This document shows, one piece after another, positions 1-8,674 of a DNA stretch of 64,000 bases. The stretch covers positions 171,801-235,800 of the forward strand of contig DASYFT010000031.1 of assembly GCA_036498265.1 (NCBI GenBank). Reading direction: 5' to 3'. Positions within the stretch are counted from its first letter, which is position 1. Each line of letters starts with the position of its first letter. The notes beneath the pieces were generated by a model. The model was not told the DNA's origin. It saw only the letters and a list, made by a program, of their open reading frames with translations, and did not search any database. This DNA is from Palsa-744 sp036498265. Its GTDB lineage: Bacteria; Actinomycetota; Thermoleophilia; Solirubrobacterales; Solirubrobacteraceae. Both the position numbers and the translations under genes were made by a program.

Positions 1-505
1 CGAGCCGGTCGCCGTAGCGAGAGGGCTCGCCGGCGAAGACGATCGTCCCACCGGGTGCGAGCACGCGCTCGAACTCGGCGAAGGCGCGAGCCAGGTCGGG
101 GATGTGATGGAGCACCGCGTGGCCGAGGACGAGGTCGAAGCTCTCGTCGGCGAACGGGAGCCGCTCCGCGTCGGCGCGCTCGGTCCCGACGCTCAACCCC
201 AGCCGGCGCGAGTTCGCCTGCAGCGTCTCCAGCATGCCGGGAGAGATGTCGCTGCAGGTCGCCTCGCCGATCAGGCCCGCCCGCAGCAGGTTCAGCGTGA
301 AGTACCCGGTGCCGGCGCCGATCTCCAGAGCGCGCGCGTAGTGGCCGGGCTCACGGCCGAGCGCCTTGCGCATCTTGGTCCGCACCTGTTCGGAGCCCAC
401 CTCACCGAAGTCGATGCCCCACTTCGAGTCGTAGTGGTCCGCGGCCACGTCGTGGTAGCGCGTGTTCGCGTCGCGGATGTCCTCGGCGCTGAGCGTCGGC
501 TGCAC
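1..505 (-). CDS. class I SAM-dependent methyltransferase, C-terminus cut by window edge
   Basis: Reading the minus strand from a GTG at 503-505 gives an open frame to the window edge. It carries a Rossmann methyltransferase signature: ALEIGAGTGYFTLNLL (SAM motif I), then SDISPGML (acidic end of beta-2), then DLVLGHAVLHHIPD, as in UbiE/COQ5-like enzymes. The overlapping ATG further upstream is in another frame, so GTG is the preferred start. The substrate cannot be told. The next gene is divergent and also a methyltransferase, of a different sequence type. The protein continues beyond base 1. Confidence 0.8.
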   Translation of the reverse strand, partial: MQPTLSAEDIRDANTRYHDVAADHYDSKWGIDFGEVGSEQVRTKMRKALGREPGHYARALEIGAGTGYFTLNLLRAGLIGEATCSDISPGMLETLQANSRRLGLSVGTERADAERLPFADESFDLVLGHAVLHHIPDLARAFAEFERVLAPGGTIVFAGEPSRYGDRL

Positions 506-579
506 GGGGCGGGACCATATACTCGCGCGCCGTGCGGGCGCCGAGCCCCCCGTTTGAACAGCTGGCAGGAGACTGTTTG

Positions 580-1374
580 TTGACATCGACCACCTTCGTC
601 CAGCGAGACCAGCCCGAGGGCGTCCCACCGCTGTCCCTGACCGGCGAGCGGACCCTCCCCGACGTGCCCGAGGAGAACTACTGGTTCCGCCGCCATCTGG
701 TGGTCTACGAGTGGATCGCCGCCAGCGTCGGCGGCCTGCGGGTGATCGACATGGCATGCGGCGAGGGCTATGGCTCAGACGTGCTCGCCCGCCGGGCGGC
801 GAGCGTCGTCGGCGTCGACGCGAACCCCGAGGCCCACGAGCACGCCCGCCTGCGCTACCGGCGGCCGAACCTCCGCTTCGCGCGCGAGCTGGTCGGCAGC
901 TTCTCCGAGCCCGCCGACGCGGTCGTCTTCCTGCAGACGGTCGAGCACGTAGAGCAGCCACTCGAGGTGCTCGAGCACTTCCGCGCGATCGTCGCGCAGG
1001 CGCGGCTCGCAGAGGCGGGCGGGGGCGCAGTGTTCGTGTCGACCCCGAACGTGCTCACGCTCGCGCCCAAGGGGGCCTCGCGTTCCGGCAACCCCTGGCA
1101 CGTGCACGAGTACCGCGTCGAGGAGTTCCAGTCGCTGTGCAGCAGCCGCTTCCCGTCGGTCGAGATGTACGGGCTCTTCCACGCAGGCAAGCTCCGCGCC
1201 CACGAGACGGCGCTGCGGCTCGGCTGGGACAGCCTGCACCCGCGCATCGGCCTCACGCGGCGCTTCTACGACTGGTTCACGCCCGCGATCTCCACCGCTG
1301 ACTTCGTGCTGCGGCCCGCCGGCGAGGCCGACATGGACCGCGCGCTCGACTTCCTCGCGGTGTGCCGGAGTTGA
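580..1374 (+). CDS. class I SAM-dependent methyltransferase
   Basis: A soluble protein of about 264 residues. Motif I reads VIDMACGEGYGSD, followed by VVGVDANPEAH (SAM ribose acid) and VVFLQTVEHVEQP, the layout of Methyltransf_11/23 domains. The frame is open back to a GTG at 532, but a TTG at 580 has AGGAGA at 567-572 with 7-nt spacing, so 580 is preferred. A TATACT hexamer at 518-523 could be its -10. The 3' end overlaps the following GH57 gene by 13 bp, suggesting co-transcription. An O- or N-methyltransferase acting on a sugar or lipid would fit the context, but that is inference. Confidence 0.75.
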   Translation: MTSTTFVQRDQPEGVPPLSLTGERTLPDVPEENYWFRRHLVVYEWIAASVGGLRVIDMACGEGYGSDVLARRAASVVGVDANPEAHEHARLRYRRPNLRFARELVGSFSEPADAVVFLQTVEHVEQPLEVLEHFRAIVAQARLAEAGGGAVFVSTPNVLTLAPKGASRSGNPWHVHEYRVEEFQSLCSSRFPSVEMYGLFHAGKLRAHETALRLGWDSLHPRIGLTRRFYDWFTPAISTADFVLRPAGEADMDRALDFLAVCRS

Positions 1375-2822
1375 GCGTCGCCGGACGCGAGCCCGCGGGG
1401 GCGAACGGAGCACTGGCGATCGTCCTGCACACGCACATGCCCTACGTCGAGGGCTTCGGGACGTGGCCGTTCGGCGAGGAGTGGCTCTGGGAGGCGATCG
1501 CGACCTGTTACCTGCCGCTGCTCGACATGCTCGACGCCGGCGCTCCGCTCACGCTGTCGCTCACCCCCGTGCTCTGCGATCAGCTCGAAGCTCCGGGAGC
1601 CTCCGCGCGGTTCGCGCGCTTCATCGAGGAGGTCCGCCGTCACACCCACGAGGAGGATGCCGCGGGCCTGCGGGCCACAGGCCACGACGAGCTCGCACGC
1701 GAGGTGGATCGCGCCTGGGGTGACTACGGGCGCGCGCTGGAGAACCTCGAGCGTCGCGACGGAGACCTGCTCGGGGCCTTCGCCCCGCACGCTCAGTGGA
1801 CGTCCTCGGCGACCCACGCCGTCCTGCCGCTGCTCGCAACCGACGCCGGCGTGAGGTTGCAGGTGCAGACGGGCGTGCGATCCCATCGCCGGCGCTTCGG
1901 CGATTGGCGCGGCGGGTTCTGGCTGCCCGAGTGCGCCCATGCGCCCACCCTCGAGCTGCCGCTCGAGCAGGCCGGCGTGAGCGCCGTGTGCGTCGAGCTG
2001 ACGAGCCGGCTGGGGCTCGGGGCCGGCGAGCACCTGCGCCCGCTCGCCACGGAGACCGGTCTGACGCTCGCCCCGATCGACCGTGACACCGTCTCGCTGG
2101 TCTGGAGCGACGACGGCTATCCGGCGAGCCCGGTCTACCGCGACTACCACCACCACACCGTTCACCATCACAACCCGTGGGACAACGGCGGTGGCGTATA
2201 CGACCATCCGCGCGCCGTCGCGCGGGCGCGCTCGGATGCCGCCGACTTCGTCTCGCGGACGATCGAGCGCCTGCGGCGCGGCCGACGGGAGGGCGGATCG
2301 GCCCTCCCGGGGGGCGGGCTGGTTGTCTGCGCCCTCGACACCGAGCTGCTCGGGCACTGGTGGTACGAGGGCATCGCATGGCTGGCCGCCGTGGTCGATG
2401 AGTGCACGAGACAGGGACTCGAGCTGCTGCGCCTGGATGACGCGCTCGAGCGCACGGAGCCCGTGGCGGCGCGGGAGGTGCTCTCGAATCCTGTCGAGCC
2501 GAGCAGCTGGGGGACGGGGGGCGATCTGTCGACGTGGTCCGGTCCGGCGGTCAGCGACATGGCATTCGCCGCCCGCGCGGCCGAGTTGGGGGTTCTGGCG
2601 TCGGACGGAGCGCCGCGGGAGGCGGTGAGGGCGCTGCTCGCGCTACAGGCCAGCGACTGGCCGTTCATGGTCTCGCGCGGGCTCACGGTGCCGTATGCGC
2701 ACGAGCGCTTCCACGGGCATCGGCTGGCCCTTCAGCGCGCCCTCGACGGCGCCGAGCCCGACCCGGGGGCGCTGCGCAACCTGGCCGTCGACGCGGATCC
2801 CGCGTTGCTCCTCGCGCCCTAG
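1362..2822 (+). CDS. glycoside hydrolase family 57 protein, 1,4-alpha-glucan branching enzyme type (DUF1957-like)
   Basis: A 486-residue cytoplasmic GH57 protein. The N-terminus has the family HTHMPYVEG motif (about residues 23-31). The WLPECAH motif holds the probable nucleophile Glu190, and ALDTELLGHWW holds the probable acid/base Asp326. Spacing and length fit GH57 branching enzymes, which create alpha-1,6 branches in glycogen by transglycosylation; some family members act as amylases or on other glucans. The GTG start at 1362 overlaps the methyltransferase stop, and a TTG at 1371 is an alternative. The downstream gene is convergent, leaving a 73-bp gap without a clear hairpin plus U-tract terminator. 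Confidence 0.85.
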   Translation: MPELSVAGREPAGANGALAIVLHTHMPYVEGFGTWPFGEEWLWEAIATCYLPLLDMLDAGAPLTLSLTPVLCDQLEAPGASARFARFIEEVRRHTHEEDAAGLRATGHDELAREVDRAWGDYGRALENLERRDGDLLGAFAPHAQWTSSATHAVLPLLATDAGVRLQVQTGVRSHRRRFGDWRGGFWLPECAHAPTLELPLEQAGVSAVCVELTSRLGLGAGEHLRPLATETGLTLAPIDRDTVSLVWSDDGYPASPVYRDYHHHTVHHHNPWDNGGGVYDHPRAVARARSDAADFVSRTIERLRRGRREGGSALPGGGLVVCALDTELLGHWWYEGIAWLAAVVDECTRQGLELLRLDDALERTEPVAAREVLSNPVEPSSWGTGGDLSTWSGPAVSDMAFAARAAELGVLASDGAPREAVRALLALQASDWPFMVSRGLTVPYAHERFHGHRLALQRALDGAEPDPGALRNLAVDADPALLLAP

Positions 2823-2895
2823 TCCCGCGCGCCCGACCGGCCCCGGCGCGCGCCCCAGCGGGCCGCGCCGAGTCGAGGAGCGTCGGGCGGCGGCG

Positions 2896-3585
2896 CTACT
2901 CGAAGCGCATCGAGGACGGCGCCTCACGCATCCTGATCAGGCGCGCGGGCACGCCGCCGACCACGGAGTTGGCCGGGAAGTCCCTGGTCACCACGGCGTT
3001 CGTGCCGACGATGCTGTTCTCGCCGATCGTCGTGCCGCGTAGGACGCAGGCTCCGTAGCCCATCCAGACGTTGTGCCCCACGCGCACGTCTCGCTTGTAG
3101 ATGCCCTGGAGGCGGATCGGCCGCTCGACCTCGGTGACGCCGTGGTCGAAGTCGATCAGCATCACCCGGTCGGCCAGGATGCACTCGCGTCCGATCGATA
3201 CGCACTGGAAGGCCGAGATCGTGCACTCCTGGCCGATCACGGTCTTGGCGCCGATCTCCACCTCTCCCTCGTGCACACGGATCTTGCTGCCGTGCCCGAC
3301 CCACGCCCAGCGGCCGATCCGCAGCGTGGCGCCGCGTCCCAGCTCGAGCTTGACGCCCGGGCAGATGAAGCAGATCCCGTCGGTCTGCAGCCTCCTGCCG
3401 TGGCGCAGCTTCAGCATCAGGAAGCGGGCCAGCAGCAGCGCATAGCGTGGCCCCAGCATGTGGTTCGAGCGCATGAAGCGCGCGAGCGCCAGCGGGCCGC
3501 CGTGACGGCGCTCGGGCGCGCGGCGCACGGTGGCGGCGATCGCGTCCACGGCGGGCTCGGTCGAGGCGTCGGCAAGCAACTCCAT
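2896..3585 (-). CDS. hexapeptide-repeat (left-handed beta-helix) acyltransferase
   Basis: Starting at the ATG at 3583-3585 gives 229 residues. The middle and C-terminal part shows imperfect hexapeptide repeats of the LbH fold (LELGRGATLRIG, VEIGAKTVIGQECTISA, VRVGHNVWMGYGACVLRG, TIGENSIVGTNAVVTRD) and ends with the typical GGVPARLIR segment. Such enzymes move acetyl or other acyl groups from acyl-CoA to sugars or antibiotics (LacA/WbbJ/VatD group). The N-terminal 60 residues are not repeat-like. The frame is open further upstream, but that region is low-complexity and overlaps the divergent meaB, so the short start is chosen. The acceptor is unknown. Confidence 0.8.
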   Translation of the reverse strand: MELLADASTEPAVDAIAATVRRAPERRHGGPLALARFMRSNHMLGPRYALLLARFLMLKLRHGRRLQTDGICFICPGVKLELGRGATLRIGRWAWVGHGSKIRVHEGEVEIGAKTVIGQECTISAFQCVSIGRECILADRVMLIDFDHGVTEVERPIRLQGIYKRDVRVGHNVWMGYGACVLRGTTIGENSIVGTNAVVTRDFPANSVVGGVPARLIRMREAPSSMRFE

Positions 3586-3644
3586 CGCGCCCGAATCGTA
3601 AGGGACCCTGGCGACGCGGCGCCCCCTGCGATGATTGCGCCGCG

Positions 3645-4631
3645 ATGACGGAACCGACACTCGCGCAGCGCCTGCTGGAAGGCGACCGTCGCGCTCTGGC
3701 ACGCGCGATAACGCTCGTCGAGGACGACCGGCCGGAGGGATGGGAGCTGGTCAAGGAGGTCTATCCGCACACCGGAGCCGCCGCCGTCGTCGGGTTCACC
3801 GGGCCGCCCGGCGTCGGCAAGTCGACGCTGATCGGCGCCCTCACCAGGGCCACCCGCGAAGCCGGCAGGACGGTGGGCGTCCTCTCGGTGGATCCCTCCT
3901 CTCCGTTCACCCATGGCGCGCTGCTCGGCGACAGGATCCGGCTCTCGGAGCACTTCCTCGACCAGGGCGTCTTCATCCGCTCGATGGCCAACCGCGGCGC
4001 CCTCGGCGGCCTGTCGGAGGCCGCCCTGCAGGCAGCGCTGCTGCTCGACGCCGCCGGGCGCGAGGATGTGTTCGTCGAGACGGTCGGCGTGGGTCAGGCG
4101 GAGATAGACATCATCGACCACGCCGACACGATCGTCCTGGTGCTGATGCCGGGGTCGGGCGACTCGATCCAGGCCCTGAAGGCCGGCGTGATGGAGATCC
4201 CGGACGTCATCGTCATCAACAAGGCGGACCATCCGCTCACCGACACGATGGTGCGAGAGATCCGCGGCGTGCTGTCGCTCGCCAACCTCGACCGCTCGCC
4301 GGAGGAGGCGCGCGGCGCCTGGCGCGTGCCGATCGTCAAGACCGAGGCCACGCGCGGCGAGGGCGTGCCGGAGCTCGTCGAGAAGCTCGAGCAGCATCGC
4401 GCCCACATCCTGGCGGCCGGCCAGCTCTCCGAGCGCCGGAGGCGCAACCTGCACAACGAGGTGCTGGCGATCGCGACCGCCCGGATGCGCCGCCGGCTCG
4501 AGGAGGACCTCGCCGAGGACGAGGAGTTCGGGCGCCTGCTGGAGGAGGTCGTCGAACGCCGGCTCGACCCCGCCAGCGCAGCCGAAGCCCTGCTCGAGCG
4601 TGCCCCTCGCGTGCAGCGCGCGATCGAGTAG
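3645..4631 (+). CDS. meaB: methylmalonyl-CoA mutase-associated GTPase MeaB
   Basis: A 328-residue G3E-type GTPase. The P-loop GPPGVGKS lies at residues 53-60, SVDPSSPFTHGALLGD is the family segment after it, ETVGVGQAE is near residues 145-153, and NKAD (192-195) is the guanine-specificity motif. MeaB loads and protects the adenosylcobalamin cofactor of methylmalonyl-CoA mutase. A B12-binding mutase subunit lies 7 kb downstream (10825-11259), but the catalytic mutase subunit is not in this window. The gene is divergent from the acyltransferase with a 59-bp gap. The C-terminus (RNLHNEVLAIATARMRRRL) matches the family dimerisation arm. Confidence 0.95.
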   Translation: MTEPTLAQRLLEGDRRALARAITLVEDDRPEGWELVKEVYPHTGAAAVVGFTGPPGVGKSTLIGALTRATREAGRTVGVLSVDPSSPFTHGALLGDRIRLSEHFLDQGVFIRSMANRGALGGLSEAALQAALLLDAAGREDVFVETVGVGQAEIDIIDHADTIVLVLMPGSGDSIQALKAGVMEIPDVIVINKADHPLTDTMVREIRGVLSLANLDRSPEEARGAWRVPIVKTEATRGEGVPELVEKLEQHRAHILAAGQLSERRRRNLHNEVLAIATARMRRRLEEDLAEDEEFGRLLEEVVERRLDPASAAEALLERAPRVQRAIE

Positions 4632-4634
4632 GGT
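4629..4634 (+). promoter_or_regulatory. possible -10 element for the 4644 gene, overlapping the meaB stop codon
   Basis: TAGGGT fits TANNNT and its first three bases are the meaB stop codon. The next ATG is 9 nt beyond the hexamer, so a very short or absent leader is possible. No recognisable -35. Confidence 0.3.
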
Positions 4635-4643
4635 CGGCCGGGA

Positions 4644-5090
4644 ATGGACTACCTGAGGCTGGCCGACCGCAGCTGGCCGCTGCTGAGGCGCGCGATGGGC
4701 GCGCACGCCACGGTCTACCGTGCCACCAACGGGCTCGTCGGGCACCGCTTCCCGGGCGCGCCGCCGATGCTGCTGCTCGACCACGTGGGGGCAAGGACCG
4801 GCAAGCTCCGGACCAGCCCGCTGGTCTACGCAGACGACGGCGAGAACGTGATCCTGGTTGCCTCAAAGGGCGGCTTCCCGCGGAACCCGGCCTGGTTCCA
4901 CAACCTGATGGCAAATCCGGACGTCGAGGTGCAGATCGGCTCCCGGCGCCGGCCCGTGCACGCCCGGGTCGCCGAGCCCGCCGAGCGTGAGCGGCTGTGG
5001 CCGAAGGTCGTCCAGGTCTACGGCGGCTACGAGGACTACCAGCGCCGCACCGAGCGGGAGATCCCGCTCGTGGTCCTCGAGCCTCGTTGA
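4644..5090 (+). CDS. nitroreductase family deazaflavin-dependent oxidoreductase (F420-type)
   Basis: A 148-residue split beta-barrel protein of the DUF385/Ddn type. Characteristic segments are LLLDHVGARTGKLRTSPLVYADDGENVILVASKGG and NPAWFHNLMANPDVEVQIG. Relatives in mycobacteria use reduced F420 to reduce quinones, nitro compounds or lipids; for many homologues the substrate is unknown. The start ATG lies 12 bp after the meaB stop on the same strand. A second member of the same family is at 37638, so the organism probably makes F420, although no F420 biosynthesis gene is in the window. Confidence 0.85.
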   Translation: MDYLRLADRSWPLLRRAMGAHATVYRATNGLVGHRFPGAPPMLLLDHVGARTGKLRTSPLVYADDGENVILVASKGGFPRNPAWFHNLMANPDVEVQIGSRRRPVHARVAEPAERERLWPKVVQVYGGYEDYQRRTEREIPLVVLEPR

Positions 5091-5145
5091 CCGCGCCGGA
5101 GCGGGGCCCGCGATCGCGCTGCGGCCGTCCGCGAAGCCGAATACC

Positions 5146-5880
5146 TCAGTGACGCAGAGAGCGGGCCGTGGCGGAGCGCGGGACCGAGCGCTGGTCGGGG
5201 AGCGTCCCGATCAGGCGGTCGCCGAGGGTCGAGGTGACCCCGAACCAGTAGCGCTCGTTCTTGAAGTGGTGCAGGCGGTGGTTGCGCCAGATCGCCTTGA
5301 AGTAGCGTCCTCGCGGGCGGTAGGGGGCATGGATCAGGAAGTGCGTCCACTCGTAGGCCGCGAGGATCGCGAAGCTGACCACGACGCCCGTGGTCACGTA
5401 TGCCAGTCGCGGTCCTCCGAGCACCAGCCCGATCGGGAACGAGAGCAGCCAGTTGACGGCGGCGATCATCGCCAGGAACGCGAGCACGCCGTAGACCGGC
5501 AGGAGGACGCCTCCCAGCACGCCCGGGGCCTCGTGGTGCGCGCGATGCTCCCGCGCGGTGAGCATCTCCACCCGCCGGCTGCCGATCTGGAGCGGCCCGG
5601 CATGCAGCAGGTAGACGTGGATCATCCACTCGACGAACGGCGTGGCTGCGACCAGGCCGGCCGCCATGACCGCGTCGCGCCAGCTCCAGCTCCCCTGCGC
5701 GATCCGCAGCGCCAGCGCGATCGCCACCGCCCCCAGCAGATACGGGGGAGAGGGCTGGTGCAGGAACTCGCGCAGGCAGTCGGCCAGCGAGGCCGGTCCA
5801 CCGCCGCGGCTGGGCACCGCCCCCGGCGGTGCTGTGTAGCGCTCCATCTCGGGCGCGTCCGGCATCTCGTGCCTGATCAT
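5146..5880 (-). CDS. sterol desaturase / fatty acid hydroxylase superfamily membrane protein
   Basis: A 244-residue membrane protein with hydrophobic helices around residues 45-95 and 120-170. It has histidine clusters typical of di-iron fatty acid hydroxylases: REHRAHHEAP, EWTHFLIHAPY and RNHRLHHFKNERYWFGVT. The family hydroxylates or desaturates lipids, carotenoids or sterols. The ATG overlaps the stop of the upstream acyl-CoA dehydrogenase (ATGA, 5877-5880), so the two are translationally coupled. That coupling suggests a role in lipid modification or breakdown. The exact substrate is not readable. Confidence 0.8.
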   Translation of the reverse strand: MIRHEMPDAPEMERYTAPPGAVPSRGGGPASLADCLREFLHQPSPPYLLGAVAIALALRIAQGSWSWRDAVMAAGLVAATPFVEWMIHVYLLHAGPLQIGSRRVEMLTAREHRAHHEAPGVLGGVLLPVYGVLAFLAMIAAVNWLLSFPIGLVLGGPRLAYVTTGVVVSFAILAAYEWTHFLIHAPYRPRGRYFKAIWRNHRLHHFKNERYWFGVTSTLGDRLIGTLPDQRSVPRSATARSLRH

Positions 5881-7025
5881 GCCCCGAGAGCCCGGGCGAT
5901 AACCATCTGCTGCACCTCGTCGGTCCCCTCGCCGATCGTGAGGATCTTCGCGTCGCGGTAGAAGCGACAGACCGGGTACTCCTCGATGTAGCCGTAGCCG
6001 CCGTGGATCTGCACCGCCTCCTCGGCGCAGCGGACGGCCAGCCGGCCGGTCTTCAGCTTCGCCTGGGCCGCGGTCAGCGTGAAGTTCCGGCCGGCGTCCT
6101 TCTCACGGGCCGCCTTGTAGACCAGCAGACGGGCCGCCTCTATCTCGGTGCTCATGTCGGCCAGCTTGCCCTGGATCGCCTGGAACTTCGAGATCGGCCT
6201 TCCGAACGCCCGGCGCTGCCCGGCGTAGGCCAGTGCCTCGTCGAGGGCGCCCTGGGCGAGCCCCACGCCCATCGCGGCGACGCCGATGCGGCCGATGTCG
6301 AGGATGTGCAGGAACTGCTTGAAGCCGGCGCCGCGCGGGCCGAGGAGGTTGCCCGCCGGAACCCTGCAGTCGCTGAACGTCAGCGGCCGGGTGTCAGAGG
6401 CGTTCCAGCCCATCTTGCGGTAGGGCTCGCCCTGCTCGTAGCCCTTGGTCCCGTTCTCGACGATGATGTTCGAGATCTCCCTCGCGCCGCCGGGCTCCTC
6501 GCCGGTGACCGCGGTGATGCACACGATCCCCGAGATGTCGGTGCCGGCGTTGGTGATGAACTGCTTGGCGCCGTCGATCACCCATTCGCCGTCCTCCGCC
6601 CGCGCGCGGGTGCGGGTGTTGCCGGCATCCGAGCCCGCCTCCGGCTCGGTCAGGCCGAATGCGCCCAGCCGTTCCCCGGAGCACAGCCGTGGCAGCCACT
6701 CCTGCTTCTGAGCCTCGTCGCCGAACAGGTACACCGGCTGGGTGCCGAGCGAGGTGTGCGCGCAGAGCGTGATCGCCACCGAGGAGTCAACCCGGGTGAG
6801 CTCCTCCACGGCGAGTGCGTAGGCCAGCGTGTCGCCGCCGCCGCCGCCGTACTCCTCGGGAAACGGGATCCCCATGAGACCCAGGCCGCCGAGCTTGGCG
6901 ACGATCGCGTACGGGAACGACTTGGTGCGGTCGAGCTCCTCGGCGACGGGGGCCACCTCGCCCTCGGCGAACTCCCGCACGGTGCGCCGGATCAGCTCGT
7001 GGTCGGCTGACAGGTCGAAGTCCAT
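5877..7025 (-). CDS. acyl-CoA dehydrogenase
   Basis: A 382-residue flavoenzyme with all parts of the ACAD fold. FGLTEPEAGSDAG is the substrate/FAD-binding signature in the middle domain, followed by KQFITNAG. QIHGGYGYIEEYPVCRFYRDAKILTIGEGTDE is the C-terminal signature, with catalytic Glu366 in the GEGT position used by short-chain and short/branched-chain dehydrogenases. It introduces the 2,3-double bond in acyl-CoAs and passes electrons to ETF, encoded at 11.3-13.1 kb. It lies 13 bp after pepA and overlaps the hydroxylase by 4 bp, so the three probably form one operon. Chain-length preference is not determined. Confidence 0.93.
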   Translation of the reverse strand: MDFDLSADHELIRRTVREFAEGEVAPVAEELDRTKSFPYAIVAKLGGLGLMGIPFPEEYGGGGGDTLAYALAVEELTRVDSSVAITLCAHTSLGTQPVYLFGDEAQKQEWLPRLCSGERLGAFGLTEPEAGSDAGNTRTRARAEDGEWVIDGAKQFITNAGTDISGIVCITAVTGEEPGGAREISNIIVENGTKGYEQGEPYRKMGWNASDTRPLTFSDCRVPAGNLLGPRGAGFKQFLHILDIGRIGVAAMGVGLAQGALDEALAYAGQRRAFGRPISKFQAIQGKLADMSTEIEAARLLVYKAAREKDAGRNFTLTAAQAKLKTGRLAVRCAEEAVQIHGGYGYIEEYPVCRFYRDAKILTIGEGTDEVQQMVIARALGA

Positions 7026-7038
7026 CGCCGGCGCCCTG

Positions 7039-8505
7039 CTAGGCGGCGTAGGACTTCGCGAGCTCCACCAGGAGCCGCACGCCGTAACCGGAGGCGCCCT
7101 TGCCGACGTAGGCGCGGTCGAGGTCCCACGCCGATCCCGCGATGTCGAGGTGGGCCCACGGCACGCCGTCGACGAAGTTCGACAGGAACGCGGCGCCTAC
7201 GATCGTGCCCGCTTTTCGCCCTTCCGGCGCGTTGTCGAGGTCGCCGTACTTGCCCTTGATCAGCTCGTCGTACTCCTCGTGCAGCGGCAGCCGCCAGACG
7301 ATCTCGCCCGTCCGCCGACCTGCCTCGGTGATCCGCTCTGCGAGCCGGTCGTCGTTGCTCATCAGGCCCGCATACGTGGAGCCGAGCGCGATGATCACGG
7401 CCCCGGTCAGCGTCGCCAGGTCGACGATCTGCTCGGCGCCCTCGCTACGCGCGTGCCAGAGGCAGTCGGCTAGCACCAGGCGCCCCTCGGCGTCGGTGTT
7501 GTTGATCTCGATCGTCCTGCCGTTGGCCGCCGTCACGATGTCCCCCGGCTTGACCGAGTGGCCGCTCGGCAGGTTCTCCGTCGCGCCGACCACCGCCACC
7601 AGTCGTATGGGCAGGCGCATGCGGGCGATCGTCGCGACCGCCTCGATCACGGCCGCGCCGCCCGACATGTCGAACTTCATCTCCGCCATTTTCGCCCCCG
7701 GCTTCAGCGAGATGCCGCCGCTGTCGAACGTCACCGCCTTGCCGACGAGACCCAGCGTGGGGCCGGTCGCCGTGCCGGCCGGCGGGCCGTCGTATCTCAT
7801 CGTGATCAGGGCGGGCTCCTGGTGGGAGCCCTGGGCGACCGCGGCGAAGGCGCCCATACCGCGGGCCACGATCCCCTCGCGCCCCTCGACCTGCACCGAC
7901 AGGCCCTCGATCTGCTCACCCAGCTCTGCGGCGTACTCGCCGAGCGCGGTCGGCGTGAGGTCGTTGGCGGGACGGTTCTGCAGGTCTCGCGCCCGGTTCA
8001 CCGCCTCTCCCAGCGTCGCCGCGTCGGCGACCACGCTCTCGAGCGAGTCAGGGCCCGAGACCACGAGGCGCTCCAGGCGGCTCGGCGGATCCTCGCCGTC
8101 CTGCTCCTCGGGGGGGCGGGACTTGTGGCGCTCGTAGCGGTAGCCGGCCAGGATCGTGCCCTCCACGATCGCCGCCGCGAACGCGGCGTCGCCGTCGCCT
8201 GGGGCGACCCAGCACAGAACACGGGTGGAGATCTCCCGCGCGCGCTCGGCGGTGAGGGCGGCGGCGACGCGGGCACGCTCGGGGGTGAAGTCCTTGCGCG
8301 GCCCGAGGCCGACGAGCAGCCACCGCTTGCCGGCCGCATGGCCCAGCGCCAGCTTCTTGAAGGAGCGGCGCGCCTCGCCGGATGCGAGCAGCTCCCCGAG
8401 ATCCTCGGGCACGTCCGCGGCCAGGTCCTCGCCCTCGAACACGCCCACCGCTACGGTGTCGGCGTCGCTCGAGGCGGCGGGCTGCGAGATGGCGTCGACC
8501 TGCAT
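7039..8505 (-). CDS. pepA: leucyl aminopeptidase (M17 family)
   Basis: With the ATG at 8503-8505 the protein has 488 residues, normal for the family. The C-terminal catalytic domain contains VGKAVTFDSGGISLKPG (metal-binding Lys and Asp), KFDMSGGAAV and the M17 signature NTDAEGRLVLAD near residue 335, with the bicarbonate-site Arg. These hexameric, di-metal cytosolic enzymes remove N-terminal residues from peptides. A longer in-frame start at 8583 exists, but it adds a basic low-complexity stretch that runs into the divergent promoter region of the thiolase. It heads the pepA/acyl-CoA dehydrogenase/hydroxylase set. Confidence 0.93.
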   Translation of the reverse strand: MQVDAISQPAASSDADTVAVGVFEGEDLAADVPEDLGELLASGEARRSFKKLALGHAAGKRWLLVGLGPRKDFTPERARVAAALTAERAREISTRVLCWVAPGDGDAAFAAAIVEGTILAGYRYERHKSRPPEEQDGEDPPSRLERLVVSGPDSLESVVADAATLGEAVNRARDLQNRPANDLTPTALGEYAAELGEQIEGLSVQVEGREGIVARGMGAFAAVAQGSHQEPALITMRYDGPPAGTATGPTLGLVGKAVTFDSGGISLKPGAKMAEMKFDMSGGAAVIEAVATIARMRLPIRLVAVVGATENLPSGHSVKPGDIVTAANGRTIEINNTDAEGRLVLADCLWHARSEGAEQIVDLATLTGAVIIALGSTYAGLMSNDDRLAERITEAGRRTGEIVWRLPLHEEYDELIKGKYGDLDNAPEGRKAGTIVGAAFLSNFVDGVPWAHLDIAGSAWDLDRAYVGKGASGYGVRLLVELAKSYAA

Positions 8506-8674
8506 GTCCCGGGCACGATATCCGCCCGCTGAGCGGTTCGCCCACCGACGCTGCCGGACGCCGGCCCGAGGCGCCGGCGGCACAGCCGCCGGCCATCGCC
8601 GCCGCGGCCGCGGCGAGGGGTTGCACTACCATTCCGGATCTCCAGCCCCTCCGACATCCGGGAGAGAACGCTTA